Source: Anoplolepis gracilipes | Lineage: Eukaryota; Arthropoda; Insecta; Hymenoptera; Formicidae | Direction of reading: 5' to 3' | DNA length: 64,000 bases | Assembly (NCBI RefSeq): GCF_047496725.1 | Contig: NC_132971.1 | Coordinates: forward strand, 16,734,001-16,798,000 | In this document: positions 1 to 12,376 of the stretch, one piece after another | Layout: every line of letters starts with the position of its first letter | Position numbering within the stretch: position 1 is the first letter of the stretch | Notes under the pieces: generated by a model | Told to the model about the DNA's origin: nothing | The model's input: the letters and a program-made list of their open reading frames with translations, nothing else | Databases searched by the model: none | Program-made: the position numbers and the translations under genes

Positions 1-1017
1 AGTGGGATTCGTTAATATTATAACACTAGACGAATTATCGTAAGTTGTAAACGCAAGTAGACGAAGAGTAATTTTATCTATTCTGCATTAAAAGACGGTT
101 ATAGACTACGTATCATGTGACTATGACACATCATAATTGTAACTTTATATGATAGGCGGGATCAATGAAATTAGGATATTGTACAGATAGGCGTACCATA
201 GTAAGGAACGTTATCATTGCATTTTTCGGGAATGATGGATGAAATTAGACGGACAAAAAAGTCAAAATGTCCTTCTCCGAAAGCGTTATATACTCGCTTG
301 AAATTTGATATTAATGTGAAAACGAGAATTCTTTAACTTCCGATAAAATGTTCGTAGTGAGGTAATAAGTTGACGAGTTCAATTTATCGGAACGTTTTTT
401 CTTACACAATAAACAAAAACACGAAGAGACTATAGAAAGTAGCGTAATCAGCGTTTTAAACTTTAAAATTAAAAATGAACTCGCCGTATCATTGTCTCCA
501 TCGTACATACTTGACTCCGATAATTTCTTAATCGACTTTTAAGTTTCTCATATTTATATATACCAGATGGATACTATTATAACTTATGCGACATTTAGTA
601 AATAGGCGCGATGTTATCGTTATATCATTAAAAATACTATTTATATAAATTAAAATGTACTACCGCATAAGGAGTAGATGATATGGAGGCATAGCCATAT
701 GTAGTTAAAATACGCGTTGAATTTAAACGTAACTGGAATTGCTTCTATATCACCGAAATCGAAATGTCTTAAAACAAGTGAAAGAAAATCACCGTCAATG
801 CGAATTAACATATAGATTATGAGGTAATAGAGATAGGCAATTTTTGATCTTGCCAGAGGTAAATAATAATAGCCGATTGATTATGCATTAAGTGTAACAT
901 TCTAAGTGCGTAATTTAAATTTTGTATAAAAGTGCCGGATTAACAGATATATAATTTCGTATTTCGTGCCATCGCGAAACTTTGGCTAATCGATTTTTCG
1001 CACCGCGCGATTGTAAT

Positions 1018-1407
1018 CAGGGTTGGCAAAATTCTACATTTTTTAGATAAAATCTATGCTAATAAAAACCGGTATTTAAAAAAAAACAGGACAAATTGAT
1101 ATTTTCTATTAAAAATATTTGAAAAAAATAAAGCATCTTTTTATCGATATTTGTCAATTGAGAGTCAATTTTTTAATTTAAGATTTATCAAAATTTATCA
1201 AAATAAAATCCGTAATAGATTCAAACGATGTAACAAATAAATTAGGTTTTTAAAAGACTTTGAAAGGTAAACGCAAATCATATCTATATGAAAGACTTTA
1301 TTATAATATTAATTTCATTTTTTTAACTAGTAAGTAATTAGTATGACTTATTAATTAAAGCAAAAATATCTGTTTGCAAAAGTTATGTAATATATACATA
1401 CATACAT

Positions 1408-1450
<43 letters not shown>

Positions 1451-1576
1451 AATATATTTTAGTATTACATATTAGTTAATTTTTGCCAGTTTATTCCATT
1501 GGACAAAGTTCGAGATAGTAAAAACCGGAATTTACCATGATTTTTTCTACTCACTAGACTTTCTCGACCAACCCTG
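1018..1576. mobile_element. hAT-like non-autonomous element (MITE)
   Basis: The 559-bp segment starts with CAGGGTTGGCAAA and ends with CCAACCCTG, giving short terminal inverted repeats (CAGGGTTGG). It is flanked by 8-bp near-duplications, ATTGTAAT at 1010-1017 and ATTGTGAC at 1577-1584 (6 of 8 identical), the duplication length expected for hAT transposases. A subterminal AAAACCGG motif also occurs in inverted orientation near both ends. The interior is AT-rich, includes an (AT)n microsatellite and has no transposase frame, so it would be a non-autonomous, somewhat aged copy. Confidence 0.7.
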
Positions 1577-3090
1577 ATTGTGACTGAGTTGAAACAATAA
1601 TACCTATTGTCGATACACTTTTAGTCCGAAGCAGACTGCCATTACTTTTAGAATGATAATAGAGAATGAATTGTAGTTGCGTTTAGATTCGCCGATATAA
1701 GCATAACGCTGCCTTTGGCTATATTGTTGCCCCTTACTGCTAACAAGTAACTTACTTGTCTACTCATGTGATAATTTAGTATATTCCTACGTACCTATCT
1801 CTCTGTACCTACCAATTCGAAAATCTTGCTAGCGAAAGGATTATTCGAATATATTTTATTTTTATTATCAATCATAACTTAAATAAAAGATCAGATAATT
1901 TTTGTTTAATTTTCTTTAAAAAAAAACAATAGAAATGCAAGATAATAAAAAGTGATAAGAACATAAAGACTTTGCAGCGTTTAGCAGTTTCATATTTATA
2001 TCATAAATCTAGCGTGCAATTGCTCCATAATTTACTGCAAATCAGATGTTAGAGAAAGAAGTAAACAATATAAAATAAAATGCAAACAAAGCATACTTAA
2101 TCCTTTCTCTATGTAAAGATTCGCTATTATAATATAGATAACTTATTTCTACCTAGTGTGCCCTTTTTCCAATGATAATTAATTATATCCTTTGTAACAA
2201 ATCGAGCTCTGTCAAAGGCATCACCGAGGTAACCGTACAATATCAGAAATGAGTAATAATCATCAGATATTTTGTTCGAATTATTATTAAAGTACGAATA
2301 CGCTAGATCGATAGAAAATTTCATTTCTCTTAAAGGCCTTACGTGTTAATAAGCTCAACTTTAATTGCAGCGATATCCTTAAATCCTTATCACGACAAAC
2401 TGCTAATTCCTTCGACATATATTTTTAAACGCGTATGATCGACAATCACGCTTGCCTCGGAATTTTAGAAAATAATTTTAGTACTAATCGCGATTTTTTC
2501 ACGATTCTAACAGAATTGACATTTCATAGTTATTTTCATAATAAACATACTCCCTTCATAAAACAATCTTGATTTTCATCTCTCAGTCGAATATAATTTT
2601 AATATAATTATGCAATTCTATTAGCGCAAAGAAAAAAGACGAAAAAGAGATGTGCTTTTTATATATAATATAGTCTAATAATATGCTAATTCATGAAAGA
2701 AAGATAGTTTGCACGATTTGATAATTTATGTTTTCAAGGACAAAACTAAACATTGTAATTCCAATAACAATAACAAATTAATATCGTGCATTAATATGTA
2801 TTAATATTATGTTTTCGTATATTGTATACGACCATGTTTAATTTGAAAATTATTTCACAGTTTCACAAACAATGACTACATCGTACAAAGTAATATCACT
2901 ACGACTAAAGATCGTAGCAATGAAATTGATATACAATCGTATGAATATTTCGTTCACGCGAACACATGAGAAATATGATTTCGATATACCTGATTGTTGA
3001 CCTCTATGCTGGAATATCGAAGAGTCTAATCATCACAGGTAATCGTGGGAAAACTGGGAAGAGCTCATCTAGTTGTATCTTCTATCTAGG

Positions 3091-3291
3091 TATGGGCAAC
3101 GCACGGCCATATCACTCGACTCGGCCACGTTTTGTGTTATATTTTTTATATGAACAAATATTTCCTTTTAAAAAATTATAAATGAAAGCGTCGAGATTGA
3201 ATTAAGATTAATAACATTATTTAATCTTTAACAAGAAAAGAGAACTACAACGAAAATCGACCACTGGCCATAGTGAGTTGCCCATGCTTGT
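3091..3291. mobile_element. Possible short inverted-repeat element
   Basis: ATGGGCAACGCAC near 3093 faces GTGAGTTGCCCAT near 3282, and a GGCCA block follows inside each end, so the two ends are imperfect inverted repeats of roughly 20-25 bp around about 150 bp of AT-rich interior. This resembles a small MITE. No clear target-site duplication was identified and there is no coding capacity. Confidence 0.4.
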
Positions 3292-4921
3292 TCTACGCTA
3301 TCGAACCTTGATCGTTATAGTCATAAAATTATTTTGTACTAAGAACTGTTTATAATTTTGTATCTAATCTCTGTAAATATCAAGCAGATTGTCTATGAGT
3401 AATAAAGCTTGAACAAACTCGATTTAAGTAGACTATATATATAAACGGGAAAAAATATATATATAAATGCAAGTATTTATAATATATCTATATATTTTAA
3501 TTAGTCGTATAAGGCAGCAATCGCGAAGAAATGTAAGTAAATTTTGCGTGTAAGCGGTAATCGGTAACGTAACAATGTACAACGATCTAGAAATTATTTG
3601 TATAATATAAAAACGACAATTAAGGGACAAATCATAAAAGTATACATGTTACTCAGTAGTCGTGTGTGTATGTGTGTATATATACATACATGCATATATA
3701 CATATATATATATGTATGTATGTACATATATACTATACATTTAGAAATTACCTAGTCATGTACGGCACTTTATAACGATTAAAGTGTATTCCTGACACGA
3801 AATGTAACGTGTGCTGTTCTTTGATTATTCTCGCTTTAATATAAATAAGAAAAGGTGCAACAGTCTATTAATGCAATCAGATAGATCAAACTTCTAAAAC
3901 AAATTCAATTTTGTTAACTTTGCCATATTAAATTCGATCAATTGCTGCGTATACAGTATTCCACCAAAATCGTATAAATTATTGTGCGTCATAGAGAGAC
4001 TTGAACGCATCTTTTATATTTATAAAAGTCACACGTGTAATTCATTTTAAAAAATATACCACGTGTAAGTTCCATTATCCATTATCCATGAAGCACAATG
4101 ATAAAATCTATTTGTATGGGACAATGGAGTGAAAAGTCACTTATTTTTTGAAAATATCCTCTATCATTCCATATACCTTCCTTACACTGCATATGATTCT
4201 ATATTGTGAGTATAATAATCATTAATCATGCACTAAAATATATGCATGCAAAAATAAAATTTTTCTTTCAAAAAGCAAGCAAGAAAATCAGAAAAAGACT
4301 TTTTCCTATGTTATATTTATTTCCGCGTATTTCTTTTCTTATTACTTATATATATATATATATATGATTATATTCATTCATACGCCGACAAAATACTTCG
4401 TCGGTGATTCACTACATACTTCTTTCACTAGTAATCTGTGAAAGAGGGCATCACGATAGATTTCCAAGTTACGCATCCTCGTACGCGACCAGCAAGTCTT
4501 TCATAATCCAGTCAATGTTTATCTGAATGAACGTATGACATTCATTAATGATATAACATGTATCTATTAAATTATGTTGAAAAAAATCTGGTTTTCTATA
4601 ATAAACCGGAGAAGTAAACCTTATAAATATTATGCGTGAATTATAAAAATGAATACGGTAAAAGCATGAATATATAAGGTTAAATAACAGTGAAATGAGA
4701 ATTGAATAAGAATTTGTGCATATACTGCATACATAAAATTTAATAGTAATATAGAAAACGAAATAATTATTAAATCCCTAAAAAAAAAAGAAAAAGTTAT
4801 ATACTATTTTATATATTTCTTCCTTTTTAATGTAGAATTATTGTAATGTTTATGATTACAACATATTTTTTTTAATTTTACAGACATTCCATGGATAGCA
4901 AAATTTTTAAAATTATCTGAT

Positions 4922-6653
4922 ATGATTGATATAGATATAGATATGTTTTATATTGTACCACCAAATGGAGAAATACCTTTTCATATTTTGGAAGACTGCA
5001 TTCTGACTAGATTAGATTATTTACGACATTTATATGAAGGATCTACCACTGAATTTGATGGAAACTTTGAATATTTACTAGAAAATTCTGCTTATGATAA
5101 AATTGGACATTTTGTATTACGGTAAGTGCATATCAACTAATATAGTTTTTAATAAGAAGAAAATTCAAACACAAATAATTAAAAAATAGTGAACATATGT
5201 AATAAAAAAAATTACACATATTTAAAATAAACTCTGTATTATAGAAATTTTTATTAAAGGAATTGATTGTAAATTGAAAAGGATTGTACAGCCTACATTT
5301 CTAATAATTTGTTATATTTTCTGTTAGGTTATTAGCTTGTGCATCACCAGATTTACATTTATACTGGATAACTAAAGAATCATTATTATTTACACATAGA
5401 TTAGATAATATATTACCTAGACAACTACACAGATTATTGAAACAAATTATATGGAAAATGCAAATATTTAAAAGTGAGAAGAATTCAACTGAAATAACTT
5501 TGATCGAGTTGTGCAAATTCTACTTGCAACCCTTAATTTTTAAACATTTAGTATCAAATTGTCATGATTGCACTGAATTTCAATATGAAGGTGAGTATTA
5601 TAATATATAAATTATTTTTAAAGTAGTTTATATAATAATACTCTATTTTTATTTTTCAGTAAGATTTGAACTGGTTCCAAATTTAGTGAGAGAAAGAGAA
5701 TTAATTATTAAAAATGGAAATGTTATTACATATTGTTCATATTGGAAAAAAGTACTTCAATCACTATTTAGTAATTATGTAACTAATGAACTGAATATCA
5801 TGAGGAGACAAGCATTACAAACCATAAAAAATGATCTCAGATTTTATATTTTAAATCAAAAAGTTCAATCGTATCTTTTCAAAAAAGATGCTGTTCATGG
5901 AAATATAACTATTAATAATATAGATACAGAAGCACAAAAATTTCCTTTGTGCATGCAACATTTACATTCTGTGTTAAGAAGTAGACATCGTCTTAGTCAT
6001 TACGCTCGCTTATACTATAGCCTTTTTTTAAAAGAAATTGGAATGAAACTAGAAGATTCAATTATATTTTGGAGACAAGAATATTCCAAGCCGCATACCT
6101 GTTCTTCAGTATGTTTGCATAATTGGCAGTCAAATGAAAAAAAATTTATTTATGGTATTAGACACATGTATGGCTTAGAAGGCTCTCGAAAAAATTATAA
6201 AACACCTGATTGTAATTTAATTTGTGTAAGTATAAAAATTTCATAAAATCTTTTCTAACACAACTTTATGTATTATACATTAAATATATACAATACAGAT
6301 ATATAGTTATTATATATTAAAATAGAGATACAGTTCCTTTTTAGTAGAAATAAAAGAATTATTCTTGCAAAAGAAAAATCTTTTTTTTTTTATTTGAAAC
6401 TATGTTGCAGGCTGGTATTAGTGGAACAACATATGAAGGTGGTTGTCCTTTCAAAGATTTTAATGTAGATACACTCAAAAATCTTTTACACACTTCATTA
6501 ACTAAAGATGAAGCAGATAGACTTGTAAGTAATATATCTAATAAAAGTCCAGAGATGCTTTGCAGCACCTTTTTGAAACTTTTATGCAAAAACAATATTG
6601 ACAATGTTATCATCAAAAGTCCAGTAGAATATTACCACAAAATGACTGATTAA
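4922..6653 (+). CDS. PRIM2: DNA primase large subunit (PRIM2)
   Basis: Regulatory subunit of the DNA polymerase alpha-primase complex, which makes RNA-DNA primers in the nucleus. Coding exons: 4922-5121, 5328-5590, 5660-6225 and 6411-6653; all junctions are GT-AG and keep frame, giving 423 aa. The C-terminal [4Fe-4S] domain is recognisable: FPLCMQHLH, the helix LFLKEIGMKLEDSIIFW, YGIRHMYGLEGSRKNY, then YKTPDCNLIC, GGCPFKDF and MLCSTF, so all four cluster cysteines can be placed. Between the EYSK and KKFIYGIRH blocks is a short Cys-containing insert (HTCSSVCLHNW) not present in the human protein as I recall it. The 5' end is uncertain: a splice acceptor ends at 4883 and the frame is open from there to 4922, so an upstream first exon is possible; as drawn the protein is about 85 aa shorter than human PRIM2 (509 aa), lacking part of the N-terminus and the C-terminal tail. 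Confidence 0.93.
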
Positions 6654-6850
6654 ATATTTATGTCCTATTGATAAATCTGTATAACAATATTTGTACTATC
6701 TATTCCTGTTGATATTTTTTATTTATATTTGTATATTATCAAGAAATTTTGTCATTAAATCTTTTGTAAATATTATTACAGAAAAAGAGCTAATTTAAAT
6801 TATTATTATCAATTATATAATTATTAATATAAATAAATAAGTTTAAGAAA

Positions 6851-7658
6851 TCATTGTTTGCTAAATGATTGTAGAGCATTTTTTATAACATGATTAGTTA
6901 CGCCATCTCTAACTAATGTAGCATGTACCCCAAGTTTACCAACCTCCGTGATATTTCTGGTTTCATCATCAAAAAAAAGCATATCTTTGTAATCAACTTG
7001 AGAGCTTTTTTGAATGCTGAAAGTATTTGATTAAATTGTAGTTTTATATTATTGTATAACAAAACAAATTGTTCACAAATTTAACATAAAACTTACTTTA
7101 AGAAATGTGTGACTTTGCTACCAGGAAATATTTCAATATATTTGAAATATTTCTTCCAGTCAAATAAATCTAATAATTGTTTAGCACCTTTTATTTCTGA
7201 TGTACGTGAAGCTATGCCGAGTTCATATCCTTCCTCTGATAAAATTTTTAATACATCAGGAACATCGATATAGTATTTTATTGTATGACCATGTGCATCA
7301 ACTACTTTATTTTGCGTTCTAAAATTTTATCCTTTATTTAAGTGCAAATTATTAAATTATGCCATTATTTGCACTTTTTTTATTTATGTAAAGGATAAAA
7401 TGTACAAACCCTTTCCTAAATGGAGGAGTTACATGGGTATCAACCCAAAATGGCCACAAAGTATAATCTGAAATGTAGTATTTTTTCCATAGAATTTATC
7501 TATAGAAAGTGTAAATAATTTTATCAACATAATGAAAAAAATAAGTACTAACTGAAATTGCTGGAAATTTCTTATACAAAATTTCTTATCTAAATTATAA
7601 CATTCATAATTTTGTTTATACCTAAATCAAAGACAATAACTTTTGGTTTTTTCTCCAT
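6851..7658 (-). CDS. MDP1: Magnesium-dependent phosphatase 1 (MDP1)
   Basis: HAD-superfamily phosphatase; the vertebrate homologue dephosphorylates protein tyrosines and fructosamine-type glycation products in the cytosol. Four small exons on the minus strand: 7622-7658 (start), 7410-7467, 7097-7318 and 6851-7016 (stop TGA); all are GT-AG bounded and in phase, giving 160 aa (human about 176). HAD motif I is VFDLDYT (D11 and D13; the intron splits the D13 codon), followed by LWPFWVDTHV; motif II is the Ser of ASRTSE (S69); motif III Lys is in FPGSKVTHF (K100); motif IV is LFFDDE (D122, D123). It lies tail-to-tail with PRIM2, with stop codons about 200 bp apart, so the 3' UTRs probably abut or overlap. 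A 5' untranslated exon ending at a GTATGT donor near 8271 is plausible but not proven. Confidence 0.93.
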
Positions 7659-10600
7659 TTCTTTGGTAATTAAATTATAGTTTTATGTGCAAAGTTAAAC
7701 AAAAATGAAATGATTGTTACTGATATATCACGTAAATATTTCCTTCTCACAGAATGAATAAAAATATAAACAATTACAGGATAACCTATCACTGTCTACA
7801 CGTTTTTGTATGTATATAAGTATCTCACACTCTATTGTAACTTACACATATATGTCGAGAGGGAGTTAGTGAACAGCAAGTTTTTCAAACTACATATATA
7901 ATTTTCGTAAAACAAAGTCTTTGAAGTATTCTCGACGATTTTTTTTTAGATCAACATTTTATGATAAATATATATAATTTTTAATAATATAAAAATAATC
8001 TTCCTAAAAATTTCAAAATATTTTTTCCATTCATATGATATTAATTTGAGAGATAATTTGTTTTTCAATTAAAAAATGCATTCTATTTAAAATTTTATAT
8101 TTATGTTAATAATTTTATAATTTTATAAAAATATGTGTAAGAGAGTATAGAAACGCTGCAAAATTCGAAAATGTCGAATTTTCCGTTTATTCATTGTTGT
8201 TATATCCAAATTAAGAAAAATTAAATTGAGACTAATTTTTACAGAACAGAATATTACATTACATACCTATTATGATGTACATTAGGTGTATTTTCGATTT
8301 GTTGAGGAAATAACGCGAAATACGGTTGCGAGAAACGATTTTCGATCGGAACTTCGAACGAACGTACACAGACACAATAAAGCACTAGCACTGAGATATA
8401 TTCAATATTAAAATACAATCGCGACGTTTACATAATATTACATAATGTTACAAACAACTTTACGAAAAATACTCGCGATCATTTTCCGCGCGCAAAACTT
8501 TTAGATAACACCAGAAAAACACTCGCGAGAAACCGAACGACTCCGATTTTCAATCTCCGATTCCCGTTTCAATACTGACTCTCCTTCGAGAATCGCAATT
8601 TCACAGTCGATATATCATCGATGCAATCGATTACAATCGATGTTCACCGCAGGGTACACTTCTCTTGAAACTACGTACGAACCGTTTGATCGACCAATCA
8701 GGACAGAGAGATAGAGATTCCCTTATTGGTCAATTATACGAGTAGGAACATTTGTTTGATAATTTTATATAAATAATTTCATGCATTTTTGACACTAATA
8801 TAAATTTAATATCAAAACGTAGAAACGCAAAATATCTTAAATTAAAGATATATCTGCAATGCAAATCTATTTTAGAATCGAATACATATAACAAACTTGT
8901 AACTAGACTCTTGAGATGGTCGAAGGTTCCGATAGGTTGTCGGATAGGAAATTTTTAACATGAAAAATGCAATATCATCCGAGACTGCGTTTCGATCAGA
9001 CTTCTAGAAATCTTTGGTTCGAAAATTCATTGCCAGTACTGAAAAGCTATAGAGTACGTGACGTAAACTATAGATTTTCAGTACTGGCAGTGAATATTGG
9101 AACGCCCTAAAGTCGAACTAATCATTGCATTTGCATTTTCTATAGTGTGGTCGCATATCCATCGCATCGTTCTTATTCTTGGTCATTCTTCTCGTTTGCC
9201 GATTTTGAGAATATCGGTGCAGGTCGCTTTAAAGTGATACTTGGGTAATATATATCACGAACCTCTGAATATACACGTACGTTATTTATTATCCCTCATG
9301 AATTTAGTAAATAATATATATCAATTGTTTATCGATATAACGTATGATTCTTGAAGAGCAGACATCAGGCTAGTTCAATGCACGCACAATTCTTATTAAA
9401 TTTAACAAAGTAAAATCTTCGGCTCATTTAATTTACTTTGGTCATTTTTATATATCAGTTTAGAGAAGCAGCTGTAATTTTCATCTAGTTCTTAGACTAG
9501 GAACTGTTCTCCATTGTTGGAATTTTTAAAGAAAATGGTTAATATTTATGTGCTTCTTTATTTTGCAAATTTATATGTTTTTATCTGACTTAATCTAATT
9601 ATAGATTAATTCCTATGTGTAGAGAGGGATAAGAAATTTTTTGAAAAAATCATAAAAGATAGAAATAGATATATTTTGAATCATAAGGGACTTCAGCATC
9701 TATTTAAAACATTAATATATATATATATCTAATATATATTTTTTTATTTTATACTGATAGACTTTCTAATATGAGGCACAAGATAAAAAGTAAGGGGTTA
9801 GATTGTTATTCTTGATGCATGGTTCTTGATACAAAATTGAATCGCATAGTATCGAGCTAAGGATATGTGATTGAAAAAAAGGAATCGTGCTAAACAGCTT
9901 GAACAGAAACAATTTTTAAGAGAAAATGTACTGCAATTTTAATGAAATTATATATAATTATTTTAAATATAAATTTCTATTAATGAAAAATTATTTTTAA
10001 ATTAATTATTAAAATATCTTTTCAAATTTATGAATGTGTTCAAAACATCTGCAAGTCTCAATTATGCTTATTTTATTATTAAACAGCTTTAATAGTATGT
10101 GATAATTGTTATTCTGTTCAAAATTCTTTTGCTGAATATTTTTCTGTTTTTTTGCTTTTAATATTTTGTTGGTATTGTTTTTATTTCTACTTATAATTTA
10201 CACTGCAATTAGGAAAGTATAATATATAATTTAATTTAAATAATTTATTATGATTATTATTAAGTTATTATACTATACTTATTTGGAAGTAAATAATTTA
10301 AAAAAAGGAATCCCTTTTACAAAATATTACAAACTAATTTTCTATTTGCATTAAAATAAAATTATCTTTTTCATTTTTAAGTACGAAATAAATTATTTCA
10401 AAATTTATTACTAGACATAACTAAACAGATTTTTTTAAATCAAAAATGTGTATAATATATATAGATTTGATTTAATGACAGATCAATAAATATAATACAT
10501 AATATTCATAAATATTCTTGATTTCTTATTTGTTATTTGAAAATATTTTTAAATATTATCTAGTTTTTATATTACAATTATATAATATAAAACCTGATAA

Positions 10601-10731
10601 TATTAAAATATGTAACTTAAAATATGTACTAAAAATGTTAACTGATCTAACTAAATATTATAATGTTATAAATCTCTAGACATTGATTCAAAAATAAATT
10701 ATTAATTTTCATTTATTGTCACATTTCAGAA
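7659..10731. promoter_or_regulatory. Divergent upstream region of MDP1 and Pabp2
   Basis: The two genes are head to head. A GC-richer stretch at about 8270-8730 contains CpGs, several ATCGAT motifs and two CCAAT-type boxes (ACCAATCAGG near 8693 and TTATTGGTCAA near 8725), fitting the MDP1 promoter and 5' UTR. A second pyrimidine-rich CpG-containing patch near 9140-9245 is followed by a possible donor (TTGG then GTAATA) and may be a Pabp2 5' UTR exon, since the Pabp2 start codon at 10732 sits two bases after a TTTCAG acceptor. About 9250-10730 is AT-rich, intron-like sequence. No coding frame is supported. Confidence 0.5.
9026..9094. repeat. Near-perfect 27-nt-arm hairpin
   Basis: The 27-nt arm 9026-9052 pairs with 9068-9094 apart from about two mismatches, around a 15-nt loop (9053-9067). 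The arms contain GCCAGTACTGAAAA and TTTTCAGTACTGGC. Length and loop size fit a pre-miRNA-like stem, but a small palindromic transposon remnant or a cruciform element between the divergent promoters is equally possible. I do not recognise it as a known microRNA. Confidence 0.6.
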
Positions 10732-12376
10732 ATGTCCGAATCAGATCTTTTGGCTAGTGACCATATTGATGGTCTTGATGGTCTTGAAAATGGTCAAGAT
10801 GGAGATGCTATCATGCAATGTGATGGTGTTAAGCGTGAATTGAGCGAAGCAAATATTGACGATCCTGTAAGTAATTATTAGTTTTATACTAAAAGACAAC
10901 AATATATAATCATAATAATCTTTGTGCAAAAAATTATTTAACTTACATAAAATATTGTTTATAACTTAGGAATTAGAGGCGATTAAAGCACGAGTGAGAG
11001 AAATGGAGGAAGAAGCAGAGAAATTGAAACAACTTCAATCTGAGGTGGATAAACAAATGAATATGGGTAGTCCACCTGGTATCAGTAAGTTTACAAGTTT
11101 ATATTTTCTATGAAATATATATAAAGATAAGATACTGAATATTATCATACACTTTAGATTCAGATTTAGATTCTTTCTTGGAGTTCTGTTCTAGTTGGAA
11201 TAAAATGTATAACGTTTTTTTTGTATTTTTTCATAATAAGATTTTCGTTTATATTCTCATGGATTGTTCTTTTATTACAATCAGTTATTATACTATCACT
11301 CAAATTAATTTCACCCTTTGGGTGACAAATCAGAATTAAATTTGAATTTACCTATTTTCAAGTGATTACTCTATTGCTGAACTGAATCTAATTTTCCATT
11401 ATACATTTTTTAGTTATATTTGGAAAACACATTGTTTTCTTATTATATATATAATTTTAGCAAGTCCATTAAATATGTCATTGGAAGATAAAATGGAAGT
11501 TGATAATCGATCCATTTATGTTGGCAATGTAAGTCACTTATGCTTCTTAAAATTTGCAATATATATAATATTATATATATTAAGCATATCAGATTTTTTT
11601 CTCAATCTCAATATTTTACATACATACATACAGGTTGATTATGGGGCTACAGCAGAAGAGTTAGAACAACATTTTCATGGCTGTGGCAGTGTTAACAGAG
11701 TGACAATTTTGTGTAATAAATTTGATGGTCATCCTAAAGGTTTTGCTTATATTGAATTTGCCGAACGCGACTCTGTACAAACCGCAATGGCCATGGACGA
11801 ATCTATGTTCAGAGGTCGTCAAATTAAAGTAATGCCTAAAAGAACAAACAAACCTGGTTTCTCTATGACAAATAGGTAATATTCTGTTTTATATAATACA
11901 TATATATATCAAATATATAATTATAAAATAATACATAAGCTTTATAAATTAGTTATAAACTTTTTATAACTAGTTATAAAAAGAAAAGTATTAAGCGACA
12001 TATAAAATCTTATGTATAAGAAAAAATTATACATTTATTTACATTTTTTTTATTAATACATCTATCTTATTGTCTATATATTTATTAGGGGTCCCAGAGG
12101 TGCAAGGGGCTATCGAGGTATGACTAGAGGAATTATTCGTGGTAGTGCATATTTTGGATATAGACCTACAAGGCGGCCTAGGTAATAATTAATTTTGACT
12201 CATTTTAATGAACATATTAATTTCTATATCTTTATACATAATATGTTAATTTCTATAATATATCTTTATTTTTTTGATAAAACAATTTACATTCTTTTCT
12301 CTTGTAAATTTTATTATTTCATGTTTTTTTTTCTTTTTGTAGGAGTTATAGACGTGGTTATTATATGCCATATTGA
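10732..12376 (+). CDS. Pabp2: Polyadenylate-binding protein 2 (nuclear PABPN1)
   Basis: Nuclear poly(A)-binding protein that stimulates poly(A) polymerase and sets tail length during mRNA 3' processing. Six exons: 10732-10866, 10970-11084, 11461-11528, 11634-11875, 12089-12181 and 12343-12376, all in phase, 228 aa, close to the Drosophila protein. Domains in order: acidic N-terminus (1-45); coiled coil (about 46-76, ELEAIKARVREMEEEAEKL), which in the family contacts poly(A) polymerase; one RRM (about 101-178) with RNP2 IYVGNV (102-107) and RNP1 KGFAYIEF (141-148); then an Arg/Gly/Tyr-rich tail ending GYYMPY, the region that is arginine-methylated and read by transportin in the family. The vertebrate N-terminal alanine tract is absent, as expected for insects. 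The 3' UTR likely runs to AATAAA-type signals near 12730 or 12890. Confidence 0.96.

Larger units (their letters stand above)
1..4883. other. Gene-poor AT-rich region upstream of PRIM2
   Basis: No open reading frame here looks like a recognisable protein or chains into spliced exons. It holds two inverted-repeat elements (listed separately), an (AT)n tract near 1410-1447 and shorter TA runs near 3690-3730 and 4350. A possible donor (CACAG then GTAATC) near 3038 ends a short open frame whose phase would fit the PRIM2 exon at 4884, but the encoded residues do not resemble a primase N-terminus, so I do not annotate it as an exon. Confidence 0.6.

Noticed and set aside
2127..2324. 65-aa minus-strand frame with fairly mixed composition
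   Set aside because: No domain, no matching splice partners and no homology that I recognise.
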